A stretch of DNA of 43,350 nt from contig JAFLKR010000017.1 of the NCBI GenBank assembly GCA_019163135.1, forward strand, positions 1 through 43,350, in the 5' to 3' direction. The notes under the pieces are model-generated. The model worked only from the letters and a program-made list of their open reading frames with translations. It was not told the DNA's origin and made no database searches. Shown here one piece after another: positions 8,434 through 17,152 of this stretch. The position numbers and the translations under genes are program-made. This DNA is from Desulfobulbaceae bacterium (lineage in GTDB: Bacteria; Desulfobacterota; Desulfobulbia; Desulfobulbales; Desulfobulbaceae). How positions within the stretch are numbered: the stretch's first letter is position 1; every line of letters begins with the position of its first letter.

Positions 8434-9384
8434 ATGAAAAATTGGCCCAGGTTACTGATCGCACTTATCATTTGCTGCACCACCCTGCTCGTTGGACATC
8501 GACCAAGTGTTGCCGCTGAAAAAACATTGCACCTCTTGGCCAGCACTTTCCCGATCTACCAGATCACCCGCAACCTCACGGCAGGCAGCAACACGGTTAA
8601 GGTGGAGCTCATGATCCCGGCTGAATTGGGTTGCCCCCATGATTACGCCCTGACCCCGCAGGATATGCGAAAATTGACCAAGGCCGAGGTCCTGATCATC
8701 AACGGGCTGGGCCTGGAGGAATTCATGGGTGCACCGGTGAAAAAAGCCAATCCGAAACTGCAGGTCATCGACAGCTCCCAGGGGATCAAGCCAATCCTCT
8801 ACTACACGAAAGAAGAGGAGGAACACGGACACCATTCCAAACACCAACAGCATGATGCCAAGGCGCCCAATCCCCATCTCTTTGCCAGCCCCCGGATGGC
8901 GGCCTTGCTCGCCGCTAATATCGCCGACCAACTGGCCCGGATCGACCCGGCCGGTGCGGCGCTTTATGCAGCCAATGCCCGAACCTATGCGCAACGGATG
9001 GACAGTCTGGCCGATACCCTGGCAACGTTAGGCAAACGCTTGGCCAACAATCGGATTGTCACCCAGCACGGGGTCTTTGATTACCTGGCCAGAGATATGG
9101 GCCTGGAGGTGGTCGCTGTGGTCCAGGCGCACGCCGGCCAGGAACCTTCGGCCTCGGAAATTCTGACCTTGGTCGCGACCATCAAAGAGAAAAAAGCTGG
9201 TGCTATTTTCACCGAACCACAGTATCCAAAAGCGGTTGGAAAAACCATTGCCCAGGAAGCCGGGATCGTCGACGCCACCCTGGATCCTGCGGCCAACGGC
9301 CCGATACAAGCCCCGCTTGACCATTACGAACAGGTCATGCGCACCAACTTAAATACCTTAGAGAGAACGCTTGGCAGCAACTGA
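8434..9384 (+). CDS. znuA: zinc ABC transporter substrate-binding protein
   Basis: A 316-residue periplasmic metal-binding protein of the cluster A-I family. The signal peptide covers roughly residues 1-28, ending near PSVAA. PHDYALTPQD (His69) and NPHLFASP (His148) are the first two metal ligands. A third His lies in VTQHGVFDYLA. The acidic/histidine-rich loop EEEEHGHHSKHQQHD at 127-141 is typical of ZnuA rather than of manganese or iron binders. It is the first gene of znuABC and its 3' end overlaps znuC by 14 bases. The operator pair upstream supports zinc-dependent repression. Confidence 0.93.
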   Translation: MKNWPRLLIALIICCTTLLVGHRPSVAAEKTLHLLASTFPIYQITRNLTAGSNTVKVELMIPAELGCPHDYALTPQDMRKLTKAEVLIINGLGLEEFMGAPVKKANPKLQVIDSSQGIKPILYYTKEEEEHGHHSKHQQHDAKAPNPHLFASPRMAALLAANIADQLARIDPAGAALYAANARTYAQRMDSLADTLATLGKRLANNRIVTQHGVFDYLARDMGLEVVAVVQAHAGQEPSASEILTLVATIKEKKAGAIFTEPQYPKAVGKTIAQEAGIVDATLDPAANGPIQAPLDHYEQVMRTNLNTLERTLGSN

Positions 9385-10189
9385 CCCCCACCCCCTTTCT
9401 CAACCCGGTGAAGCCGCGATCCGCTTTGAGGCGGTGACGGTTGAGCGTGGCGGCATTTCCATTCTCGACGCGGTCACCGCCACGGTGCCCAAGGGGAGCA
9501 GCACCGCGATTATCGGTCCTAACGGGGCAGGAAAAACCACCTTGCTCCTCGCTCTGCTTGATGAAATCTCCTACCAGGGCAGCATCCACATCATCGGCAA
9601 CGGCACCGGTTTTCCGGTTATCGGGTATGTGCCGCAACGACTCACCTTTGATCGGGGCATGCCCCTGACGGTCAACGAATTCCTGGCCATGGGCTTCCAG
9701 AAGAAACCGCTGTGGTTCGGCATCCGCCGCGATCTGCAGCGGCAATCCCTGGAATACCTGGCCATGGTGAAAGCCGAACATCTGGCAGGCCGCCGAATCG
9801 GCGCCCTCTCCGGCGGAGAAATACAGCGGGTGCTGCTGGCCCTGGCTCTCCGGCAGGAACCCGATCTCCTGGTACTCGATGAACCCTCGGCAGGCGTGGA
9901 CTTCCAGGGAGAGCACCTCTTTTGCGAACTGCTCGATGACCTCCGCCGACTCAAAGGGTTTACCCAGTTGATGGTCTGTCACGACTTGCCCACCGTGACC
10001 CACCACGCCACCCATGTCATCTGCCTCAACCGCAAGGTGGCGGCTGAAGGACCGCCGCGCCAGACCCTGACTAACGAGACGCTCACCTCCATTTTCGGTA
10101 TGCACATGGGCCTGGTCAACTCCCGTTCCATGCCCAACGATAGTGCCGTCTGCACGGCCCCCTGCTGCCAACGCCCTCCCCATGCCTGA
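9371..10189 (+). CDS. znuC: zinc ABC transporter ATP-binding protein
   Basis: The 272-residue ATPase of the Znu importer. Walker A is GPNGAGKTT, the Q-loop YVPQRL, the signature LSGGEIQRVLLALAL and Walker B LLVLDEPSAGVD. The only start that keeps the full N-terminal beta strand is a TTG at 9371, inside the znuA tail, preceded by GAGAG at a good distance. Start by TTG and the 14-base overlap suggest translational coupling to znuA. The last 40 residues contain cysteines and histidines (TAPCCQRPPH at the end), as seen in some ZnuC proteins. Confidence 0.92.
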   Translation: MAATDPHPLSQPGEAAIRFEAVTVERGGISILDAVTATVPKGSSTAIIGPNGAGKTTLLLALLDEISYQGSIHIIGNGTGFPVIGYVPQRLTFDRGMPLTVNEFLAMGFQKKPLWFGIRRDLQRQSLEYLAMVKAEHLAGRRIGALSGGEIQRVLLALALRQEPDLLVLDEPSAGVDFQGEHLFCELLDDLRRLKGFTQLMVCHDLPTVTHHATHVICLNRKVAAEGPPRQTLTNETLTSIFGMHMGLVNSRSMPNDSAVCTAPCCQRPPHA

Positions 10190-11048
10190 TTTATCGCCGC
10201 TGTACGCGCTGATTGCCCACCTCCTGCCCTTTGAATGCATGCAGGCTCGCTTCATGCAACAGGCCATGGCGGGAATGCTCCTGCTCGCCCCGATGAGCGC
10301 CGCCATGGGGATCATGGTGGTCAATTTCCGCATGTCGTTTTTTGCCGATGCGATCAGCCATTCGGCCTTTGCCGGGGTAGCGCTGGGCCTGATCTTTTCG
10401 ATCGATCCCAACTGGACCATGCCGGTCTTCGGCTTGGTGGTGGGCCTGGGCATCATGCTCATGCAACGCCACTCCAGCCTGTCGAGCGATACCGTGATCG
10501 GCGTGTTCTTCTCGGCCATGGTCGCCTTCGGCCTGGCCATGGTCAGCCGCGAACGCAGCCTGGCGCGGGATCTGCAAAAGTTTCTCTACGGTGACATCCT
10601 CACCATCAGCGATGGCCAAATTCTCTGCCTGGTGGCCCTCTTTCTAGTGCTGATGAGCTTCCTGGCGGCAAGCTACAACCACCTGCTCTACATTGGGCTC
10701 AATTCATCCCTGGCCAAGGCGCACCGAATCCGGGTTGCCGCTCACCAGTATATCTTTGCCGGATTGCTCTCTCTTATCGTCATGTTATCGGTGCAGGCGG
10801 TCGGGGTGCTGCTGGTCACCGCCCTGCTGGTCGTACCGGCGGCGGCGGCCCGCAATTTTGCCCGCTGTGCCGGCAGCATGTTCTGGTGGGCTCTGCTGGT
10901 CGGGATCAGCTCGGCCATCACCGGTCTGCTGGTGAGCGCTCAGGACTGGGCCCGAACCGCCACCGGCGCCACCATCATCCTGGTCGCCTGCGGCTGGTTC
11001 CTGGTCAGCCTGGCGGTTTCCACCTTCCGCAAAGAACGGACGGCGTAA
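10182..11048 (+). CDS. znuB: zinc ABC transporter permease
   Basis: A 288-residue inner-membrane permease of the ABC-3 family with about eight hydrophobic helices. The conserved cytoplasmic coupling region (DAISHSAFAGVALG) comes early, near residue 55. A GTG at 10143 is in frame but would overlap znuC by 47 bases. The ATG at 10182, overlapping by eight, is the better start and gives the standard N-terminus MPDLSPLYALIAHLLP. It is the last gene of znuABC. The following 98 bases show no clear terminator. Confidence 0.92.
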   Translation: MPDLSPLYALIAHLLPFECMQARFMQQAMAGMLLLAPMSAAMGIMVVNFRMSFFADAISHSAFAGVALGLIFSIDPNWTMPVFGLVVGLGIMLMQRHSSLSSDTVIGVFFSAMVAFGLAMVSRERSLARDLQKFLYGDILTISDGQILCLVALFLVLMSFLAASYNHLLYIGLNSSLAKAHRIRVAAHQYIFAGLLSLIVMLSVQAVGVLLVTALLVVPAAAARNFARCAGSMFWWALLVGISSAITGLLVSAQDWARTATGATIILVACGWFLVSLAVSTFRKERTA

Positions 11049-11146
11049 GCACATTCGAATAAACCTTTAAGGTAACCCACCGGAACAAGGGTGCGCGAAC
11101 CGAATTACCTCCAAGAGAACCTCCACCTGAACCATTACCAATTACC

Positions 11147-13270
11147 ATGGAAACATTCTTCTCCCCCGCCAGCCTGGCTATTTACGGGCTGTCCGGCAAA
11201 CCTCGCAACACCCCCCGGATCATTCTTGAGAACTGCCTGCGCTGGGGGTTTCGCGGCCGCATCTTCGGCATCAATCCGGCCACCGAGGAAACCGAGGTCG
11301 ATGGCATCAGGGTCTACCGGAGTGCCGCCGACCTGCCGATAATCCCGGATCTGGCGGTGCTGCTGATTCCGGCCCGCTATGTCCCGGAAGCGGTGGAGGA
11401 CTGCGGCCAGGCCGGGATCAAACGACTGGCGGTGCAGGCAGGCGGCTTCAACGAATCGAGCGTCGAAGGAAAATCCCTGGCAGCCCAACTGCTGACCACT
11501 GCCAGCAAACACAACATCCGCTTCGTCGGCCCCAACGGACTGGCCCTGGCCAACACTGCCCATGGCCTCTGCCTGCCGTTTGTTCCCTCCTTCCCGGTCA
11601 AAAAAGGGGGACTCTCCCTGATCACCCAGAGCGGCGGACTCGGACTTTTCCTCTGGAACCTGATGGAGGCCGAACAGGTCGGGATGGCCAAATTTGCCAG
11701 CATCGGCAATAAACTCGACCTCGACGAGAACAATTTCCTCGAATATCTGGGCACCGATCCCGAGACCAAGGTGATCGGGCTGTATCTGGAGAACATCGCC
11801 GACGGCAAACGTCTGATCGACATCGCTGAGCAGATCGACAAACCGGTGATCGTCTATAAAGCTAACACCACCCTGGCCGGCAGCCGAGCAGCGATGAGCC
11901 ATACCGCCGCCCTGCGCAACGACGACGACATCATCAATACCGCCTTTGCCCGGGCCGGGATCATCCGCATCGACCATTTCCGCGATTTCATCACCACCGC
12001 CAAGGCCTTTGACCTGCCGCCGATGCGCGGCAAACGGATCATGGCCATGAGCCCGGCGGGCGGCCTGGCCGTGGCCATGGCCGACATCTGCGAACGACAG
12101 GGGTTCGCCTTTGCCGACCCTGGCGAGGATTTCTATCGGGAGCTGGCAACCGTCGCCAACGCCGGAATTATCAAATTCGCCAACCCGTTGGATATGGGCG
12201 ATATCTACCAGATCGACAAGTACCCGAACATTTTCGGCCGAGTGCTGGCAAACGACCAGGTGGACGGCGCCATCTACGCCAGCCAGTGGCCGCAGATGCC
12301 GGCGGGAGGCGAGGATGTGTTTACCGCCCTATTCAACACCGATATCTCGCTGGCGACCACCGGGGTCATCCGCAGCTCGGGAAAACCGCTGGCAGTGGTG
12401 CTGTATGGTCATGGTCCGGCTATGGCCGCCATCAAAGGTCGATTGTCGATCCCGATTTTCGATGGTCCGGAAGAAGCCCTGCTCGCCCTGCAGCGCCAGA
12501 GGGACTTTCACGCTCGCAAGGCGGCCGGGGGGTTTCAACCGGACCCCGCCGAAGGAATCCAGCGAAAAGCGGCCCAAGCCTGGCTGCAAGACCGCAACGG
12601 CGTGATCGGTGAAGAATCCTCCGGGTTGCTGGCTCTGTACGGTCTCCCCAGTCCGCCGTCGGAGGTGGCCGGATCGGCGGAAGAGGCGGGCCTCATTGCG
12701 AAGCAAATCGGTTATCCGGTGGTGCTCAAAGTGATTTCTGCAGATGCCATCCATAAAACCGAGGCAGGCGGGGTCCTCACCGGCATCAATTCGCAGGCCG
12801 AAGCAGTCCGGGGCTTTGCCCTGATCAAGGATAATCTGGAACGTTATCAACCAGACGCCCGGCTGGAAGGGGTCCGGGTGAGCGCCATGGCGACCGACGG
12901 CTACGATCTGTTCATCGGCGGCCTCCAGGATCCCTCCTTTGGGCCAGTGGTCTTTTTTGGTTACGGCGGCATCTATGTTGAGGTCTTTGAAGATGTCGAG
13001 CGGGTGCTCTGCCCCTCTTCGATTGGGGAAATCCTGGAAAAACTGCATCGGCTCCGATCCTGGAGGATGCTGACAGGACTGCGGGGGCGTGCCCCCATCG
13101 ATCCGACTCCCTTTGCTCGGTGCATCGTGAACATTGCTCAACTGCTGGCCGACTTCCCGCAGATTGTCGAAATCGATATCAATCCGGTACGGATTTTTGA
13201 GCAAGGGACGCTCCTGGCCCTGGATGCGAGAATACGGATCGAGAGCAGAAGCGGCTGCGGAGTGAAATGA
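11147..13270 (+). CDS. acyl/acetyl-CoA synthetase, ADP-forming (single-chain)
   Basis: A 707-residue NDP-forming CoA ligase that interconverts an acyl-CoA plus ADP and phosphate with the acid plus ATP. The N-terminal CoA-binding Rossmann domain occupies about residues 1-135 (opening with FFSPASLAIYGLSG). The succinyl-CoA-ligase-like domain follows, including the phosphohistidine segment SHTAAL near residue 250. The C-terminal ATP-grasp domain starts near 480 and shows KVISADAIHKTEAGGV and EIDINPVR. In anaerobes such enzymes recover ATP from acetyl-CoA or branched acyl-CoAs; the substrate cannot be told here. It appears monocistronic, and the ribosome-binding site before 11147 is weak. Confidence 0.88.
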   Translation: METFFSPASLAIYGLSGKPRNTPRIILENCLRWGFRGRIFGINPATEETEVDGIRVYRSAADLPIIPDLAVLLIPARYVPEAVEDCGQAGIKRLAVQAGGFNESSVEGKSLAAQLLTTASKHNIRFVGPNGLALANTAHGLCLPFVPSFPVKKGGLSLITQSGGLGLFLWNLMEAEQVGMAKFASIGNKLDLDENNFLEYLGTDPETKVIGLYLENIADGKRLIDIAEQIDKPVIVYKANTTLAGSRAAMSHTAALRNDDDIINTAFARAGIIRIDHFRDFITTAKAFDLPPMRGKRIMAMSPAGGLAVAMADICERQGFAFADPGEDFYRELATVANAGIIKFANPLDMGDIYQIDKYPNIFGRVLANDQVDGAIYASQWPQMPAGGEDVFTALFNTDISLATTGVIRSSGKPLAVVLYGHGPAMAAIKGRLSIPIFDGPEEALLALQRQRDFHARKAAGGFQPDPAEGIQRKAAQAWLQDRNGVIGEESSGLLALYGLPSPPSEVAGSAEEAGLIAKQIGYPVVLKVISADAIHKTEAGGVLTGINSQAEAVRGFALIKDNLERYQPDARLEGVRVSAMATDGYDLFIGGLQDPSFGPVVFFGYGGIYVEVFEDVERVLCPSSIGEILEKLHRLRSWRMLTGLRGRAPIDPTPFARCIVNIAQLLADFPQIVEIDINPVRIFEQGTLLALDARIRIESRSGCGVK

Positions 13271-13281
13271 CCCTGTAGCCA

Positions 13282-13347
13282 GTCAATCTGCTGGCGGTAC
13301 TTCTGCTGCTGGCCCCGACCATGGTGGTAGCCGACGACGGTGGCTAG
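13282..13347 (+). pseudogene. possible relic of a secreted protein's signal peptide
   Basis: Directly after the synthetase stop, a frame without start codon reads NLLAVLLLLAPTMVVADDGG and then TAG. That is the shape of a signal peptide with an Ala-X-Ala-like cleavage site, and little else remains. It overlaps the 3' end of the histidine kinase gene on the other strand. It may be chance; I note it as a possible decayed gene start. Confidence 0.2.
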
Positions 13348-16300
13348 CTCTCCAGCACCTCCCGAACCTTGGCGGCCAAGCTGTTCGGGGCAAAAGGTTT
13401 CTGAATGAAATTGACGCCCTCATCGAGCACCCCCCGGGACGCGATTACATTTTCGGTATAGCCGGACATATAAAGCACCTTGAGCCCGGGGAGATTTTTG
13501 ACGACCTGCTTGTAGAGCATTTTGCCGTTCATCTCCGGCATCACCACATCGGTGACCAGCAGGTCCAGCGGGCCCGAGTGCGTGCTGAGCATTTCCAGAC
13601 ATTCCGCGCCCCCGCAGGCCTCCAGCACCAGATACCCACGGCGGCTCAAAATATCCACGGTCAGTTGCCGGACCATATCGTTGTCCTCCACCACCATCAA
13701 CGTTGCCGTGCCCAGCCTGCTATCCGGCAAAACGGCACATTCCTTCACCTTGGATTCCTGGGCCGAGGTCACCGCCGGCAGATAGATCTTAAAGGTAGTC
13801 CCCTGTCCCGGCTCACTGTACACCCAGATATTTCCCCCGTGCTGCTTGACGATCCCGTAGGCCATGGCCAACCCCAATCCCGTCCCCTTGCCTTTCTCTT
13901 TGGTGGTGAAAAAGGGTGCGAAAATCTGCTCGCGAACGGTAGCGTCCATGCCGAATCCGGTATCTGTGACCGCCATGACCACAAATCGGCCGGCGACCAC
14001 GCCAACATGGGAGGCGGCATATTCCTCATCCAGGTCCATCACGCCAGTTTCGATGATAATTTTGCCGCCATCGGGCATGGCGTCCTGCGCATTGACCACC
14101 AGGTTCATGATGACCTGTTCAATCTGGCCGGCATCGACCCGCACCAACGGCAATGCAGGCGCAGGGGTCACCGCGATCGTGATATCCTCGCGGATGGTAC
14201 GCCGCAGCAGCTGAACAAAGCCGGCGGCGACCTCGTTGAGATCCACGGTTTCAACCACCAGGGTCTGTTTGCGGCCAAAGGCGAGGAGCTGCCGCACCAG
14301 ATCCCTGGCGCGCATTCCGGCCTGGATAATGTACTGCACATAGTCGCGACGGGTATCCTGGTCCTCCAGTTCCGACAGCAGCACCTCGCTGTAACCGAGG
14401 ATGGGACTGAGCATATTGTTGAGATCGTGGGCCACGCCTCCGGCCAGCCGTCCGACCGATTCGAGCTTTTGCGCCTGCATCAGTTGCTCCTGGAGGCGTT
14501 CTTGCTGCTCCTCCGCCTGCTTCCGTTCAGTGATGTCGTGGACGATCGAATAGAGCCGAGGCCGCCCTCCGACCTGGATAGGCCCGGCGAAGACCTCGAC
14601 ATCCCGGATCGAACCGTCGGCCCGCCGATGCTTGAACTCGAAGCAATGGCAATGGGCCGCCATAGCTTTTGCCATCGCAACTTGGATCTCTTCGGGCGAG
14701 AGGGTGTTGATGTCATTGAGGTGCATGCCGAGCAGTTGTTCCCGGCTCCACCCGTAATACTCGACCGCCGCTGGATTGGCATCGACGATTGAGCCGTCTT
14801 CAGCGTCGACCAGCCACATGACCGCGTGGTTGTTCTGAAACAGACTGCGGTACCGGGATTCGCTTTCCAAGAGCGAGGCTTCGGCAATTTTCCTGGCGGT
14901 GATGTCGCGGATCACTCCGAAGACCTTTTCCTCCTCCGGGTTGTATTCCGCCTGCGAACGAATATCGAGCACCCTCCCATCGGTCGGCCGCAGGATGCGG
15001 AATTCAACATCATAGGATGCTTCGCCCTGCACCAAGGCCTTCAAGGCCCGGTTCAGCTCATGGCGATATTCGGGGAGCGGAATGAACTGGGCCTCCTCAA
15101 TCGTCCAGGTTTCACCACGCAGTCCGTAAATCTGGCGAGCCGCCGGTGAGGCCCATACCGTCCGGGTCTTAAAGTCGAATTCCCAGCACCCCATATTCGC
15201 CATTTCTTCGGCCCGCACCAGCAGATGATTGCTTCGCCACAGGTTGGCCGCCGCTTTACGTTCTTCGCTCTGATCCCGAAAGACCAGCACCACGCCGGTA
15301 ATCCGGCCTTGGTCGTCAAAGATTGGCGCACCGCTGTCGGCAATGGGAAATTCCGCGCCCTCCGGCGTAATGAGGATGGTGTGGTTGGCCAGACCGACCA
15401 CGATCCCTTCACGGAGCACCCGACCGACCGGGTTCTCCACCGGCTGCCGGGTTGACTCATTAACAATCACAAACACCTCTTCAATCGTCCGGCCGCGGGC
15501 GTCGGCCTCCAACCAGCCGGTAAGGACTTCGGCCACGGGATTGAGCATGGTCACCCGGCCTTCGCTATCGCAGGCAATCACCCCGTCGCCGATGCTCATC
15601 AGGGTGGTGCGGTACCGCGCGTCCGCCTGACGGCGTTCGGCTTCGGCCCGGAAGGCAACCTTATAATAACTTTTGGCTTGACGCTGCCAGGCCAGACCCA
15701 AAGCGGTGATCACGGCAGCGCCAAGACCGAGAAACAATCCCACAATCAACAGGGAGCGGGCTCTCCATTCGGCCAGGGCCTCGCTGGCGTTGATCTTGGT
15801 CACCATGAACCACGGTGTATCGGGGATGCCGCTGAGTACCGAAAGCACCTCAATGCCACGGTAATCGCGACCCTCCACCAAACCTTTCACACCGGTCACC
15901 GCCATGACCGCCGGCACCTCCTTTTTAGTCAACGGGATGCGCAGGCGCAACGCGGTCTGCTGCTGATGGCGCAGTTCGTTGAGAAAAAGGACCTCTTCGC
16001 CGTCACGACGCACCAGCAAGGTCTCCGCACTCTCGCTCAGTCCCGGCCAACTCTGGATCAGCGGGTACAAAAAATTATCAGGGTCGATCCGTAAGACCAC
16101 GCCGCCGACAACGCCCTGCCTGCCCTCTGCGAAAATCGGGGCTATCGTGTCCAGGTGCAAATCCGCATCTCCAAGGCGATGCAGATCGGAAAGCATCGGC
16201 TGCCGTTGCCGGACCGCGTCAACAAGGGTCGCCACCGCTCCCGCCTCAAGGGATCCGGTTTGGCCGGAAAGACTCAGCCTTATCATTCCTTCGGGATCGA

Positions 16301-16631
16301 CCAGGAGGATATCGGCATACTGATAGTATTTCTGCAGAGAGCGAAACCAAGCCAGTATCTGGGCTGTACCTGCAGGATTGGGGGCGGCCAGCCACTTGGC
16401 CACATTGATAGTTGCAAACGGATTTTCAGCGATCACATGGCCGTCGACCAACTGTTCCTGACGCCACTGGACAATCTGTTCAACCTTGAGACGGCTGATA
16501 TTCTCCAATTGCGTATCGACCTGGTGGCGCAGCAGTTGCTCCTGGGTACGGAAAAACCAAAGCCCCCCGGTCAACAGGAGGAGCAACAACACAGCGGAAG
16601 CAACAAGCAACCCACGGGGCACCGTTTTCAT
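13344..16631 (-). CDS. hybrid sensor histidine kinase with extracytoplasmic sensor, three PAS domains and receiver
   Basis: A 1095-residue membrane kinase. Transmembrane helix 1 is at about 8-27 and helix 2 at about 293-315. The loop between them (30-290) looks like a dCache-type periplasmic sensor with segments such as ADILLVDPEG. Three PAS domains follow at about 340-455, 470-580 and 592-702. The HisKA box GGVAHDLNN has the phospho-acceptor His735. The ATPase domain has the N-box NLVVNAQDAMPDGG, DTGFGMD and GKGTGLGLAMAYG. A C-terminal receiver covers 975-1095 with Asp1028 in VTDVVMPEMNG and Lys1078 in QKPF. No response regulator gene is adjacent, so it is an orphan hybrid. It is divergent from the GGDEF/EAL gene across a 520-bp region. 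Confidence 0.92.
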   Translation of the reverse strand: MKTVPRGLLVASAVLLLLLLTGGLWFFRTQEQLLRHQVDTQLENISRLKVEQIVQWRQEQLVDGHVIAENPFATINVAKWLAAPNPAGTAQILAWFRSLQKYYQYADILLVDPEGMIRLSLSGQTGSLEAGAVATLVDAVRQRQPMLSDLHRLGDADLHLDTIAPIFAEGRQGVVGGVVLRIDPDNFLYPLIQSWPGLSESAETLLVRRDGEEVLFLNELRHQQQTALRLRIPLTKKEVPAVMAVTGVKGLVEGRDYRGIEVLSVLSGIPDTPWFMVTKINASEALAEWRARSLLIVGLFLGLGAAVITALGLAWQRQAKSYYKVAFRAEAERRQADARYRTTLMSIGDGVIACDSEGRVTMLNPVAEVLTGWLEADARGRTIEEVFVIVNESTRQPVENPVGRVLREGIVVGLANHTILITPEGAEFPIADSGAPIFDDQGRITGVVLVFRDQSEERKAAANLWRSNHLLVRAEEMANMGCWEFDFKTRTVWASPAARQIYGLRGETWTIEEAQFIPLPEYRHELNRALKALVQGEASYDVEFRILRPTDGRVLDIRSQAEYNPEEEKVFGVIRDITARKIAEASLLESESRYRSLFQNNHAVMWLVDAEDGSIVDANPAAVEYYGWSREQLLGMHLNDINTLSPEEIQVAMAKAMAAHCHCFEFKHRRADGSIRDVEVFAGPIQVGGRPRLYSIVHDITERKQAEEQQERLQEQLMQAQKLESVGRLAGGVAHDLNNMLSPILGYSEVLLSELEDQDTRRDYVQYIIQAGMRARDLVRQLLAFGRKQTLVVETVDLNEVAAGFVQLLRRTIREDITIAVTPAPALPLVRVDAGQIEQVIMNLVVNAQDAMPDGGKIIIETGVMDLDEEYAASHVGVVAGRFVVMAVTDTGFGMDATVREQIFAPFFTTKEKGKGTGLGLAMAYGIVKQHGGNIWVYSEPGQGTTFKIYLPAVTSAQESKVKECAVLPDSRLGTATLMVVEDNDMVRQLTVDILSRRGYLVLEACGGAECLEMLSTHSGPLDLLVTDVVMPEMNGKMLYKQVVKNLPGLKVLYMSGYTENVIASRGVLDEGVNFIQKPFAPNSLAAKVREVLES

Positions 16632-16884
16632 CTGTCGAACACTCCCTTAACCTGGTTGATTATTGTTCCGTAATAAAAAAGGCAGGTCGCTCAGAGGCTT
16701 GAGGATCAGGCCTGCATGCGGCTCTGGTCAGGCCGGCCACTGTAATTGGTCGACACACCAACAACTTGCCAAAAAAAAATGAGTAAGCTACTGGAGCTCA
16801 GAATAACTGTCAAACTTTTTCTCAAGAGGCTTCAGGCTCCTCATCTTCACCCCTTGGCGAAGCGACCGAAGCCTTGCTCCCGGT

Positions 16885-16901
16885 CCGGTTGCGCCAACCG
16901 G
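16885..16901. promoter_or_regulatory. hairpin in GGDEF/EAL leader region
   Basis: CCGGTTG and CAACCGG form a perfect seven-base stem around a three-base CGC loop. There is no T-run, so it is not a simple terminator. It abuts the long inverted repeat that starts at 16900. Confidence 0.5.
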
Positions 16902-16962
16902 TTAAAAGCCTTGCGGGACAAGCACTGTACTGGTCAAAGAACCCGATTTTCGGCTTTTAACC
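16900..16962. repeat. perfect 11-bp inverted repeat around a 41-base loop
   Basis: GGTTAAAAGCC (16900-16910) and GGCTTTTAACC (16952-16962) are exact complements enclosing 41 bases. The arms could pair as the base stem of a folded RNA or mark the ends of a small repeat element. A partial copy of the arm (AAGGTTAAGGC) follows near 16992. Confidence 0.6.
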
Positions 16963-17025
16963 ATGGATTTTAACCAAATTACCACAGGAAAAGGTTAAGG
17001 CTCGAAGTGGAAAAAAGCTTTTGTG

Positions 17026-17053
17026 TTTGCACCGCAGTTCGATACAGTATTAT
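17026..17053 (+). promoter_or_regulatory. possible promoter for the GGDEF/EAL gene
   Basis: TTTGCA (17026-17031) and TATTAT (17048-17053) are separated by 16 bases. Transcription would begin near 17060, just upstream of the terminator-like hairpin. The match is moderate. Confidence 0.35.
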
Positions 17054-17080
17054 GAAAGCAATAGGATTTCATGTCCGCTT

Positions 17081-17109
17081 GGCGGCAAAGCGTTCCCCGC
17101 CGCCTTTTT
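17081..17109 (+). terminator. rho-independent-type terminator or attenuator before the GGDEF/EAL gene
   Basis: GGCGGC and GCCGCC pair around a 12-base loop and are followed at once by five T. The hairpin sits 44 bases upstream of the GGDEF/EAL ATG on the same strand, where no upstream plus-strand gene needs termination. That position suits an attenuator. Confidence 0.6.
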
Positions 17110-17152
17110 GCTCAGGCTTATTCTCCCATTCATTTAGAGGATCAAAGGTCCA

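Larger units (their letters stand above)
16632..17152. other. structured 520-bp intergenic region between hybrid kinase and GGDEF/EAL gene
   Basis: No convincing coding frame. It contains several inverted repeats listed separately, an AT-rich stretch around 16960-17060, and a terminator-like hairpin 44 bases before the GGDEF/EAL start. On the minus strand a weaker hairpin (GCAGG/CCTGC arms) followed by a T-run ends near 16674, inside the kinase leader. The density of pairing segments suggests a regulatory RNA or riboswitch-type leader, but I could not match it to a known class, including the c-di-GMP GEMM motif. Confidence 0.5.

Noticed and set aside
13578-14792. 404-residue plus-strand frame opposite the hybrid kinase
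   Set aside because: Antisense shadow: His- and Arg-rich, no domain, within a gene whose PAS, HisKA, ATPase and receiver motifs are all on the other strand.
16840-16930. Possible GEMM (c-di-GMP-I) riboswitch before the GGDEF/EAL gene
   Set aside because: GCGACCGAAGCC and CCGGTTGCGCC look vaguely like GEMM blocks, but the key GGCAAAC and GACGCAAAGCC segments and their spacing are absent.
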